64,000 nucleotides of DNA from QAND01 sp003150225 (GTDB taxonomy: Bacteria > Bacillota > Clostridia > Christensenellales > QAND01): the NCBI RefSeq assembly GCF_044357945.1, contig NZ_CP076563.1:124001-188000 (forward strand), written 5' to 3'. Under the pieces are notes generated by a model that made no database searches, was not told the DNA's origin, and was given only the letters and a program-made list of their open reading frames with translations. Positions 51,124 through 58,538 of the stretch are shown in pieces. Numbering within the stretch: the stretch's first letter is position 1; each line of letters begins with the position of its first letter. Both the position numbers and the translations under genes were made by a program.

Positions 51124-51497
51124 AGCAGATTGTACACACTGAAAAAGCCCCTGGAGCCATCGGCCCTTATTCCCAGGCCAACTGCGGCAACGGCATGGTC
51201 TTTGTTTCGGGCCAGCTTGGTCTGGATCCTGCCTCCGGTGAGCTGGCAGAAGGGGTGGAGAAACAGGCCGTTCAGGCGTTGGAGAATCTGAAAGCCATTC
51301 TTACAGAGGCTGGCAGTTCCCTGGAGCGCGTGGTAAAAACGGTGGTATACCTTCAGAGCATGGAGGATTTTGCCGCTGTTAATCAGGTATATGCCACGTA
51401 TTTTACGCAAAATTATCCCGCCCGTTCCTGCTTTGCTGTAGCGGGATTGCCCAAAGGCGGCTTGGTGGAAATTGAGGCTATCGCCCTCCAAGACTGA
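51120..51497 (+). CDS. ridA: RidA family reactive imine/enamine deaminase
   Basis: 125 residues of the RidA/YjgF fold. It hydrolyses reactive 2-aminoacrylate and related imines. The conserved segments are APGAIGPYSQA, FVSGQLGLDP, and the active-site Arg with Glu at the end (ARSCFAVAGLPKGGLVEIEAIA). ATGA overlap with tadA implies translational coupling. A terminator follows. Confidence 0.93.
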   Translation: MKQIVHTEKAPGAIGPYSQANCGNGMVFVSGQLGLDPASGELAEGVEKQAVQALENLKAILTEAGSSLERVVKTVVYLQSMEDFAAVNQVYATYFTQNYPARSCFAVAGLPKGGLVEIEAIALQD

Positions 51498-51501
51498 TCA
51501 A

Positions 51502-51541
51502 AACAATCCCCCGGAGCAATAGCTTCGGGGGATTGTTTTTC
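51502..51541. terminator. Bidirectional terminator between ridA and the VanY-type gene
   Basis: A long stem (AACAATCCCCCGGAGC with GCTTCGGGGGATTGTT, one G-T pair) with AATA loop and a T-run. Confidence 0.9.
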
Positions 51542-51549
51542 CGGGGAAA

Positions 51550-52662
51550 TTATTCCGTTATCGTAACGATATATCCGTCCACGTTGTTTCCTGAGACGGC
51601 GTAGCCTTTTCCATTGGGGATGGGGATGCCGTTTTTTGCAACATCCTCTTTTATAAAATAAACTTGATAGGTTTTACCATCGCTGGCGGAATAAACAAGG
51701 GGATTCTCGGGAGAGAAGCTTCTCAGGGAATCGATATATTCCTCTAAGCAGTATCCCTTTTCCACCATGATCTCTGCGTGGGGAAGGCCCACATAGCGAA
51801 AATGCCAGGGTTCATGGTTCACGTTGGTGATGTTGGCTTTGTCCTCAGGATATCGGACCACAAAACCGTACTTCTGGCAATTCTGGTTGATCCAACTATA
51901 AATTCCCGTGCCGTCATAATCATCTGATAGGCCGGTATCCACATAAAAGATGGTGAAATCCAGGGCGAGCCCGGTGTGGTGTTCGCTATAACCCGGCCGA
52001 CTTACCCACATGGCGCCGGCGCTGCCCAAAGCCGCTATTTCATCCTTATAGAGCTGGTTTTGCTTGATTAGATCCCGATAGGCGCTAGCGATCAGAAGAT
52101 CGCTGGGCCCCTTGGCGCGATGAAAATCCTGGAGCATTTGGTTGAGTAGATCCACGATGCGTTTTTCGATGGTAAGGTTTTTATCCTTTACATTATAGGA
52201 ATCCTGTTTGTAATCATAAAGGCTTACCAGGTTTTGGTTGGGATCCTCCTGATAGGGGGCCTCTCGATTGACCAATACCAGATCCCCCTGATGAATGGTA
52301 ATATCGGGAATGATGGTATTGCCATCCTGGGCGACGGGCGCTCCAGCCTGTATCGACGGGTTGTCCGCTTTGGTAGGGCCATCATGATGAAATAGGAACT
52401 TGAATCCAACGCAGCCTAGGGCAAAGATGGCACAAAGAAAAAATATGGCGCGCCCAAGCCCTCTTTTTCTAGCTGGGCTGCCATAATATCCTGATCTTCC
52501 TTGAAAAGGCTGTCGTTGATTGACGGCTGGTCGGTTCGTTGAGCGAATGGTTTGCCTGTTCTGATTCTGAATAGGCTGTCTCCTTTGTGTGGAGGCTCTG
52601 CCTTTCTGGGGCGCAAACCCGCCCTTTCTGTTGGTAGAATATTTAGAATTGCGATACCGCAT
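51550..52662 (-). CDS. D-alanyl-D-alanine carboxypeptidase, VanY type (peptidase M15B)
   Basis: 370 residues. A long basic, Gln/Asn-rich cytoplasmic N-terminus (about 70 residues) is followed by one membrane helix (AIFFLCAIFALGCVGFKFLF) and an M15B domain outside. Zinc and catalytic motifs are SEHHTGLALDF (SxHxxGxAxD) and EPWHFRYVG (ExWH). It trims the terminal D-Ala from peptidoglycan. About 90 residues after the catalytic motifs form a C-terminal extra domain. No vanRS or vanHAX genes are near, so this is housekeeping wall metabolism rather than a glycopeptide-resistance cassette. GGGAGC precedes the ATG. Confidence 0.88.
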   Translation of the reverse strand: MRYRNSKYSTNRKGGFAPQKGRASTQRRQPIQNQNRQTIRSTNRPAVNQRQPFQGRSGYYGSPARKRGLGRAIFFLCAIFALGCVGFKFLFHHDGPTKADNPSIQAGAPVAQDGNTIIPDITIHQGDLVLVNREAPYQEDPNQNLVSLYDYKQDSYNVKDKNLTIEKRIVDLLNQMLQDFHRAKGPSDLLIASAYRDLIKQNQLYKDEIAALGSAGAMWVSRPGYSEHHTGLALDFTIFYVDTGLSDDYDGTGIYSWINQNCQKYGFVVRYPEDKANITNVNHEPWHFRYVGLPHAEIMVEKGYCLEEYIDSLRSFSPENPLVYSASDGKTYQVYFIKEDVAKNGIPIPNGKGYAVSGNNVDGYIVTITE

Positions 52663-52841
52663 ATAAGCAGCTCCCTTTACGCTCATCGATTTTTCTTAGC
52701 TTATACAAAAACATAGCAAAATATAATTGCGATTCAATGACTATATTATTACAATTATATAATATTCTAGCATAAAAGCCCCTCTTGTACAACCTGGGAA
52801 AATAGGCTATACTACCCTCACAAGCCAGCTAGCCTTCACTT

Positions 52842-52936
52842 GGAGTGGTATCGAAGTGGTCATAACGGGGCGCACTCGAAATCTTGCGGGGAGTTGTCCG
52901 TTTCGTCCAGCCGGAACCTTGTAACCATGCGGGTTT
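52842..52936 (+). pseudogene. Degenerate tRNA-Ser copy
   Basis: The first 28 bases repeat the 5' half of the intact tRNA-Ser located exactly 200 bp downstream with one change (GGAGTGG for GGAGCGG), and ACTCGAAATC of the anticodon loop is also kept. The anticodon stem no longer pairs, and no T-arm or matching acceptor 3' strand is present. GTAACCATGCGGGTTT at its right end repeats the 3' flank of the intact tRNA. It is a remnant of a duplication, possibly an attachment-site scar. Confidence 0.7.
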
Positions 52937-53041
52937 TACCCGGTTCGAAAATTGAATAAGTTTGCTGTTCTTTCCGTCAGTTCTTTCCAAAGCCCTTTTT
53001 CACCGGAAAAAGGCGGGAAAAAACGACGGCTGAGCATATAG

Positions 53042-53130
53042 GGAGCGGTATCGAAGTGGTCATAACGGGCCTGACTCGAAATCAGGTAGTCCTCACGGGC
53101 TCGTGGGTTCGAATCCCACCCGCTCCGCCA
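53042..53130 (+). tRNA. tRNA-Ser (anticodon CGA)
   Basis: The acceptor arm GGAGCGG pairs with CCGCTCC, and GCCA is encoded at the 3' end. The anticodon stem CCTGA/TCAGG encloses CTCGAAA with anticodon CGA. A class II variable arm (around TAGTCCTCACGGGCTC) and the T-arm GTGGGTTCGAATCCCAC are present. Confidence 0.93.
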
Positions 53131-53133
53131 TCG

Positions 53134-53176
53134 AAAAATCCAGTAACCATGCGGGTTTCTGGATTTTTTCTTTTTT
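53134..53176 (+). terminator. Terminator after tRNA-Ser
   Basis: AAAAATCCAG pairs with CTGGATTTTT around a 15-nt loop, with a T-rich tail. Confidence 0.75.
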
Positions 53177-53206
53177 GTACCCGCTCTAAAAATCACCCGG
53201 TTTTAG

Positions 53207-53244
53207 GCTGTTCTTTCCATAATTTTGGAAAGAACAGCTTTTTG
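53207..53244 (+). terminator. Second hairpin with T-run beyond tRNA-Ser
   Basis: GCTGTTCTTTCC pairs with GGAAAGAACAGC around an 8-nt loop, followed by TTTTTG. The left arm is also found near 52964, inside the duplicated zone. Confidence 0.65.
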
Positions 53245-53246
53245 CT

Positions 53247-53474
53247 TTATTCCCCGCTTTTTTCTGCGCTTTGCTCCCATCTGCTGCCGAAATCTCCCGC
53301 TTCGGGAAGGGGCATACCGCTCACCATCGCCTGCGCCGAGGAGAGTTTCGAACTGTAATCCAGATGGGCGTAAATGTTTGCCGTGGTGGAAAAATCCGAA
53401 TGCCCCAGCCAGTCCTGAATCTGCTTAAGCGGTACGCCGTTGGCAAGCAAGAGGGAGGCGCAGCTAAGAGTAGC
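53247..53474 (-). pseudogene. Tyrosine recombinase (integrase) C-terminal fragment
   Basis: About 75 residues of the catalytic C-terminus: SCASLLLANGVPLKQIQDWL, then LGHSDFSTTANIYAHLD, holding the conserved His and the catalytic Tyr of phage/Tn916-type integrases. The upstream catalytic part, including the HxLRH motif that should directly precede SCAS, is missing; the sequence changes abruptly there. It lies beside tRNA-Ser, the usual integration target, with the fragment pointing toward the tRNA. It is the remains of an integrated element. Confidence 0.85.
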
Positions 53475-53477
53475 CGT

Positions 53478-53945
53478 TTGGAACAATGGGGATTTATTGC
53501 GGAGGTCGAACAAAGTGGCAGATTGCGCACATATGCAAAATCACAGGAATATAGCGGAGATAGCTTTGAAGCACAGAGTGATATAATAGATCAAAGACGG
53601 GATGACTATGAAGAAGATCTGAATAGGAATGGCTATAAAGTAGTGGGCATGGCCTTCTACCATACCCATATTTCCGATGAGATAGGAGGAATCTGTGCCA
53701 TTTGTGGGCAGCCAATCTATCCCTCCAAAAAGGACGCAGGATTTTACTACGACCATAGAAAGACGTATTCAACCCAGTATGTTATCATTCCGAATGGGGG
53801 AAGGGTGCTTGTACAGAGGGCAGATATGTCCACCTATGCAGGAGGAAAAGCGACCTATAAGGAAAGCACCGATCCAGATTATCAAACCAATGAGGACATC
53901 TATTTGGGTGAGTTTGGACACCATGTTCAAACGATTATGAAGTAA
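53478..53945 (+). pseudogene. 5'-truncated gene of unknown function at the integrase junction
   Basis: An open frame of about 155 residues that begins exactly where the integrase fragment stops and has no ribosome site or good start codon (the first usable one is a TTG). The readable part is hydrophilic, with a CxxC-His pattern resembling a small treble-clef/HNH-like knuckle (CAICGQPI then YYDHRKTY); I cannot assign a family. It ends 13 bp before an exported-protein gene. It most likely lost its N-terminus when the element decayed, although a downstream internal start is possible. Confidence 0.5.
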
Positions 53946-53958
53946 AGGGGTGAAGACC

Positions 53959-54843
53959 ATGAAAAAATGGATGCTGATGATTCTATTGCTGCTTTTAGTC
54001 CTGCCATTCCAGATGGCGTATGCTGCACCAGTCAATGAAGAGGAAGATCTACCTTTGATCTTATACGAGATAGAAATGGCAATCGTGGCACGAACGGCGG
54101 AGATGCATGGGCAATATGTCTCTGTTGCAGGAACTGCAAACGAACTCACGAAAGAAGGCATGTGCCTATACTTTGATAACCCTGACTTTATCTTTGATAT
54201 TAAGGAGAACGCGGTTTGGCTGGACAGGTCCTTTATCGACGCTGGGGGAGTGGACGTCCCAATTTCAGAAGGAGAAGAGACGCTTTCCAGGACATTTTTA
54301 GCAGAAGGCTATGTGAACCTAAATAACCGAGGGCCAGGAGGAAGATATGCTGCAACGATTCAAGCGGAGCCTGTAACGGAGCCGTTTCTGGGCGACGCCA
54401 CCAGAACAGGAGGATTGGGAGGAGACCAACGGGAGGATGCGGTGGAGGTTTCCATCTTCCGTCTGATGGCAAATATATGGGAATACCAGGGGAAGTGGGT
54501 TAAAACACAGGGAATATGGCGACTAAGTTCACAATCAACGGAAAGTTATGATGTTACGTATTGTTTCAAGCCCTTTATTAGCTCTGGGGTCCCGAGCATA
54601 GAGTTTTTACGAGATACCCAGGAAAGCACGCCCATTTTCTATGATCTGCTTCCCTTTATAGAGAACCGTGATGAGCGCCTGATGTCAAAGATAGCCCCTA
54701 TTGCGGCGGAGGTAACTGGGAAAGTGGTATTGGCAGAGTATCCTTGGAAAAAGCAAATAGAATTTGAAGAAATCATGAGGATCCGGCTGCATCCATTGCG
54801 GAAGCAGGAGTTACAGCAAGAGAAAAAAGGAGGCGTCCAATGA
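53959..54843 (+). CDS. Exported protein of unknown function
   Basis: 294 residues with a clear Sec signal (KKWMLMILLLLLVLPFQMAYA, cleavage after AYA). The mature part contains a region resembling a small OB-like beta domain (HGQYVSVAGTANEL) and a second copy-like region near residue 180 (YQGKWVKTQGIWRLSS). AGGGGTGAAG precedes the ATG. It overlaps the next gene by 4 nt. The DNA is AT-richer than the core genome here, and its position after an integrase scar points to horizontal origin. The function is not recognised. Confidence 0.7.
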   Translation: MKKWMLMILLLLLVLPFQMAYAAPVNEEEDLPLILYEIEMAIVARTAEMHGQYVSVAGTANELTKEGMCLYFDNPDFIFDIKENAVWLDRSFIDAGGVDVPISEGEETLSRTFLAEGYVNLNNRGPGGRYAATIQAEPVTEPFLGDATRTGGLGGDQREDAVEVSIFRLMANIWEYQGKWVKTQGIWRLSSQSTESYDVTYCFKPFISSGVPSIEFLRDTQESTPIFYDLLPFIENRDERLMSKIAPIAAEVTGKVVLAEYPWKKQIEFEEIMRIRLHPLRKQELQQEKKGGVQ

Positions 54844-55295
54844 AACAGAAAACGCTGATTTTGATTATTATAGCGGTATTCTGCGGGTGCCTTGCGGGGT
54901 GTACGGTGGAACCGGTTAAGTTGGAGGCAACGCCGGTTTCGTTTGTCGAAGTGATTGCGCATCCTGAGCGGCATTCGGGAGAGAGTATTGCGGTAAAAGG
55001 AGTGTTGAGGAAAGAAGCCGGAGGATATTGTTTGTACTATTCCAGATTAAGCGCGAAGTACAGCAACCCCTTGGATGGTATTTGGCTGGGAGATCTCTCG
55101 GATATTGCAACACCAGAAGAATTAGAGGCATGGGATACCTGGTATGTAGAAGTAATAGGAATTGCGGATCATCAAGAACAGGGGCCTGACGGAGTCTATA
55201 GCAGTGGAATTCGAGTGAATAAGGTGGACAAACTAGAGCAGATAAACAAAGTAAATTATGAGAATCCCTTAGGGGAGGACATTGTGTTTGAATAA
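54840..55295 (+). CDS. Lipoprotein with OB-like domain, unknown function
   Basis: 151 residues. The lipobox is LAGC (Cys21). The mature domain begins VSFVEVIAHPERHSGESIAV, followed by KGVLRKEAGGYCLYYS and WYVEVIGIADH, an OB-fold-like pattern comparable with the repeated (H/Y)-x-G-(K/Q/E)-x-(V/I) element of the preceding exported protein. The ATGA overlap indicates an operon. Together they look like a two-component envelope-exposed module of unknown purpose. Confidence 0.7.
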   Translation: MKQKTLILIIIAVFCGCLAGCTVEPVKLEATPVSFVEVIAHPERHSGESIAVKGVLRKEAGGYCLYYSRLSAKYSNPLDGIWLGDLSDIATPEELEAWDTWYVEVIGIADHQEQGPDGVYSSGIRVNKVDKLEQINKVNYENPLGEDIVFE

Positions 55296-55314
55296 AGAAG
55301 TGAGTGCACCGTTT

Positions 55315-55367
55315 TATAAGCCAAAGTATCCTGTCACTCACCCAGTGACAGGATACTTTGGCTTATA
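55315..55367. repeat. Perfect 24-bp inverted repeat between convergent genes
   Basis: Arms of 24 bp (TATAAGCCAAAGTATCCTGTCACT and its exact complement) surround a 5-nt loop CACCC. No T-run follows immediately on either strand. It could be a factor-independent transcription barrier, a small mobile palindrome, or the end of the acquired segment. Confidence 0.8.
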
Positions 55368-55395
55368 TAGACCCTACAATCTAACTTCTCTTTTT

Positions 55396-57084
55396 TTATA
55401 TTCCGCAGTCTGTACAGCAATGCTCGTTAAAACGATCTTCATGAACGCTCTCATAAAAGCGATAGCCGCCTGCAAAGTTATAGCATTGAAATCCCTCTTG
55501 GGTAAGAATACGACAGGCGAGGTAACTGCGAAGGCCGGATTGACACATGACATAGATGGGTTTTTCCCGATCCAACTCCCCAATCCGCTCCCGCAAATCG
55601 TCTAGGGGGATGTGGGTGGTAAAGCCCTGAGCGTGGCCGGATTGATATTCCCAATCGGTGCGGGTGTCCAAAAGGATGACGCTTCCGTCCTGGGGAAGGC
55701 CATCGATATCCTCGTAGAAAAACTGCCGAACCTTTCCGCTCAGTACGTTTTCCGCGATAAACCCAGCCATATTGACCGGATCCTTGGCGGAAGAATAGGG
55801 CGGCGCATAGGCGAGATCCAAGTCCCGCAAGTCCGTCACCTTCATGCCGGCCTGCATGGCGGTGGAGATGACGTCCAGCCGTTTGTCCACCCCATCAAAG
55901 CCAACGATCTGCGCTCCTAGGATTTGCTCGCTTTGCGGATTAAACAACAGTTTTATGGTCATCACCCTGCCGCCGGGATAGTAGGAGGCATGGGAAGCGG
56001 GGGAAAGGATGACCTTATCATAGGCGAGCCCCGCTGCTTGAGCTCCTTGCTCGTTGATACCAACAAAAGCGGCAGTCATATCAAAGACCTTCAAAACGGA
56101 AGCGCCGGGGGAACCCTTATAACGGCTAGGGATTCCCGCAATGTTGTCAGCCGCGATTCGGCCCTGCTTGTTGGCGGGCCCTGCTAGAGCAATGACCGCC
56201 TTATGCTCCGTTACAAGATTGGAGATGGATACCGCATCTCCAACGGCGTAGATGTCCGGATCAGAGGTCTGCATGTGTTCGTTTACCATAATGCTTCCCT
56301 TCACGCCAAGCTCCAGCCCTGCTTCCTTTGCCAGAGTGGATTCCGGCAGAACGCCTACCGCGAGAATTCCCATATCCACCTCTATGGGTTCTTGGCCGCT
56401 CAAGAGGATCCTGAGCCCATCCGCCGTTTCTTCAAATCCCGCTACATCCTTTTGCAGCAGCAACTCTACGCCGTTTGCCCGCATATGTGCGTGTAAAAAG
56501 CTGGCCATATCCCTATCCATAGGAGGGAGGATATGATCCCCTCGTTGGATAAGGTGCACCTGGATACCAAGCTCCCGGAGGTTTTCTGCGGCTTCCACGC
56601 CAATGAATCCTCCGCCAATGACGGCTGCCGATTTGACATTTTCCTTGACCGCTTCTTCCCGGATGCGAAGGGTATCCTCCACCGTACGGAGGGTGTGGAT
56701 TTTGCGGCAATCGATACCGGGCAGGCTGGGCTTTATTGGCAGGGCCCCGGGAGAGAGAAGAAGCTTGTCGTAGCTCTCCTCATAAACGCGCTGAGAGGCA
56801 AGGTCTCGGACGGTGACCGTTTTTCGATCCCGGTTGACGGCGGTGACCTCATGGCGCACGCGGGCGTCAATGCGAAAACGCTCCCAGAATCCTTGGGGGG
56901 ATTGGAGCGTTAAGCTGTTTTTATCCTCTATAACGCCGCCGATATAATAGGGAAGGCCGCAGTTGGCGTAGGAGATATATCCGGAACGCTCAAAGATGAT
57001 GATCTGCGCCTTTTCATCAAGTCTACGGAGCCTTGCGGCTGCGGTAGCGCCGCCTGCCACTCCGCCAACGATAACAACTTTCAT
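55396..57084 (-). CDS. CoA-disulfide reductase fused to a rhodanese domain
   Basis: 562 residues. An N-terminal FAD/NAD(P)H pyridine-nucleotide-disulfide oxidoreductase (VVIVGGVAGGATAAARL) carries the single active-site Cys42 of CoA-disulfide reductases (SYANCGLPYYIGG). The NAD motif is VIGGGFIGVEAAENL. A rhodanese domain from about residue 465 has active Cys in YVMCQSGLRSY. The tail ends EHCCTDCGI, three extra cysteines beyond the usual fold. It reduces CoA disulfide or persulfide. It lies 97 bp downstream of trx and is probably co-transcribed. The ATG at 57084 follows AAAGGTGG. Confidence 0.9.
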   Translation of the reverse strand: MKVVIVGGVAGGATAAARLRRLDEKAQIIIFERSGYISYANCGLPYYIGGVIEDKNSLTLQSPQGFWERFRIDARVRHEVTAVNRDRKTVTVRDLASQRVYEESYDKLLLSPGALPIKPSLPGIDCRKIHTLRTVEDTLRIREEAVKENVKSAAVIGGGFIGVEAAENLRELGIQVHLIQRGDHILPPMDRDMASFLHAHMRANGVELLLQKDVAGFEETADGLRILLSGQEPIEVDMGILAVGVLPESTLAKEAGLELGVKGSIMVNEHMQTSDPDIYAVGDAVSISNLVTEHKAVIALAGPANKQGRIAADNIAGIPSRYKGSPGASVLKVFDMTAAFVGINEQGAQAAGLAYDKVILSPASHASYYPGGRVMTIKLLFNPQSEQILGAQIVGFDGVDKRLDVISTAMQAGMKVTDLRDLDLAYAPPYSSAKDPVNMAGFIAENVLSGKVRQFFYEDIDGLPQDGSVILLDTRTDWEYQSGHAQGFTTHIPLDDLRERIGELDREKPIYVMCQSGLRSYLACRILTQEGFQCYNFAGGYRFYESVHEDRFNEHCCTDCGI

Positions 57085-57181
57085 CTGGGGAACCACCTTT
57101 CCAATTTCATTTGCCGCAGCGATCCACCTTTTTCCATGCTTTTCAACCAATGGAACCGCCTGCGCTTTCAAAAAGTATGGG

Positions 57182-57487
57182 CTAACCCTCCAGCATGGCG
57201 GTGATCTGCTCTTTGGGTCTGTAACCTACGCTGGCTTTGACCACCTTGCCGCCCTGGACTACCATCACAGACGGGATGCTGACCACCCGGAAAGCCGATG
57301 CCAATTCCGGCTCCTCCTCCACATTGATTTTACCAACCTTTGCCTTGCCTTCATATTCCTTTTCGATTTCTTCAATAATGGGGGAAAGCATGCGGCAGGG
57401 TCCGCACCAGGCCGCCCAGAAATCCAATAGTACGGGCAGATCAGACTGCAATACTTCCGCTTCAAAATTCTGCTTTGTAATTTTCAT
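57182..57487 (-). CDS. trxA: Thioredoxin
   Basis: 101 residues with the classic active site FWAAWCGPCRMLSP and the cis-Pro loop VSIPSVMVVQGG. It reduces protein disulfides. GGAGAAACC precedes the ATG. No thioredoxin reductase is next to it; instead the CoA-disulfide reductase-rhodanese gene follows, so the pair may handle persulfide or thiol stress. The Crp/Fnr-type gene upstream is transcribed in the same direction but has a separate promoter gap. Confidence 0.95.
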   Translation of the reverse strand: MKITKQNFEAEVLQSDLPVLLDFWAAWCGPCRMLSPIIEEIEKEYEGKAKVGKINVEEEPELASAFRVVSIPSVMVVQGGKVVKASVGYRPKEQITAMLEG

Positions 57488-57519
57488 ATGGTTTCTCCTT
57501 TCAAGTACCTTGTACCGAT

Positions 57520-57560
57520 ATCATAGGGGAAACGCAGGGTCTTTACCGTGACCAAGTCAC
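57520..57560 (-). promoter_or_regulatory. trx promoter with candidate Crp/Fnr-family operator
   Basis: On the minus strand, TATGAT (57520-57525) is the -10 with no recognisable -35. A palindrome GTGAC-TTG-GTCAC (57548-57560) is centred about 41 bp before the predicted start, which is the class II activator position for Crp/Fnr proteins. The regulator gene lies 40 bp further upstream. Confidence 0.5.
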
Positions 57561-57599
57561 AATTCAAAAAGTTTTTGGATGAAGAGTGTAAGGAAGAGA

Positions 57600-58262
57600 T
57601 CAGATGTTCCGTAACCCGTCTATATCCTTCAGTAGAACGGAACCCCGCTTGGACTGCACCAGGCCATCGGCGGAAAAACGTTTCAGCATTCGAGCGACGA
57701 CCTCCCGGGCGGAATTGATCCGTATGGCGATCTGCTCGTGCGTCATGGGAACTTCCAATTTCCCCGTTCGGTCATATTCGCTTAATAGGAAGCGGGAAAG
57801 TCGCTGATCCATCTTTGCGAATAGGATCTGTTGCATCGTCCACATCACCGAGGAAAAGCGTTCCGTAGCAAGCTCATAGAGAAAACACCTAACATGAATA
57901 TTTTCCTGGACCATCTGATGAAACATGGCGGAGTGAATGACCAGAAGATCGCAATCACTTTCCGCCACCATCTGGGTATCAAAGGTAATCTGACGGATGA
58001 CGCAGGAAGCTGAGAGAACACAGAGTTCCCCCTGGGTTAGTCGGAACAGCGTGATCTCCCGTCCCTCCTCTGAGAGCAAATAGGTCCGAATATCCCCCGC
58101 AAGGAGAAGCACCATTCCAAGACAGGCACTTTCGCTGCCAAAGATGACGGCGCCCTTTTGGTAGTGAAGGACAACAGCGCTGTTGGATAGACACTCCTTT
58201 TGATCTGGATCGAGATGCTCCCAAAATGGGAGCTTTAAAAGGTGGCTCTTTACGTCGTGCAT
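57600..58262 (-). CDS. Crp/Fnr family transcriptional regulator
   Basis: 220 residues. A cyclic-nucleotide-binding-type beta barrel occupies the N-terminus, a dimer helix the centre, and a winged HTH the C-terminus (MTHEQIAIRINSAREVVARMLKRF). The family's cAMP-contacting residues are not evident. Cysteines (CLGMVLLL, GELCVLSASC) could support thiol or sulfane sensing. AAGGAAGTG precedes the ATG. It probably regulates the downstream trx/CoA-disulfide reductase genes through the GTGAC palindrome. An Fnr-type N-terminal iron-sulfur motif is absent. Confidence 0.88.
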   Translation of the reverse strand: MHDVKSHLLKLPFWEHLDPDQKECLSNSAVVLHYQKGAVIFGSESACLGMVLLLAGDIRTYLLSEEGREITLFRLTQGELCVLSASCVIRQITFDTQMVAESDCDLLVIHSAMFHQMVQENIHVRCFLYELATERFSSVMWTMQQILFAKMDQRLSRFLLSEYDRTGKLEVPMTHEQIAIRINSAREVVARMLKRFSADGLVQSKRGSVLLKDIDGLRNI

Positions 58263-58538
58263 GGCGTCACTTCCTTACCGATTGTTGTCCTCCGTAAAGC
58301 GGCGACGAAACCGCTCGCCGCCACATGGAGATACTGGTTAAACTATTTAAAGAATATTATATATCAAATTATACACCAAAACTCTTTCCGCAAGAATAGG
58401 CGTGCCAAGGATGCAACTGGGCGTGGGAAGGGAAACCCAGCATAGAAAAAAACCACCGATCGCTTGTATTTGCTAAAGATAGGCAATATAATGCCGCTCA
58501 GAATGGATGGATGTGTGTCGATTCGCGGGGAGGACAGA

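Noticed and set aside
51550..52662. Glycopeptide-resistance vanY of a van cluster
   Set aside because: No vanRS, vanHAX or vanZ is nearby; the extra domains and single-gene context fit ordinary wall metabolism.
52842..52936. A second functional tRNA-Ser
   Set aside because: The anticodon stem does not pair and neither T-arm nor 3' acceptor strand is present.
53271..53477. N-terminal extension of the truncated ORF through the integrase fragment
   Set aside because: This part is the antisense of the integrase remnant, so the frame continuity is accidental.
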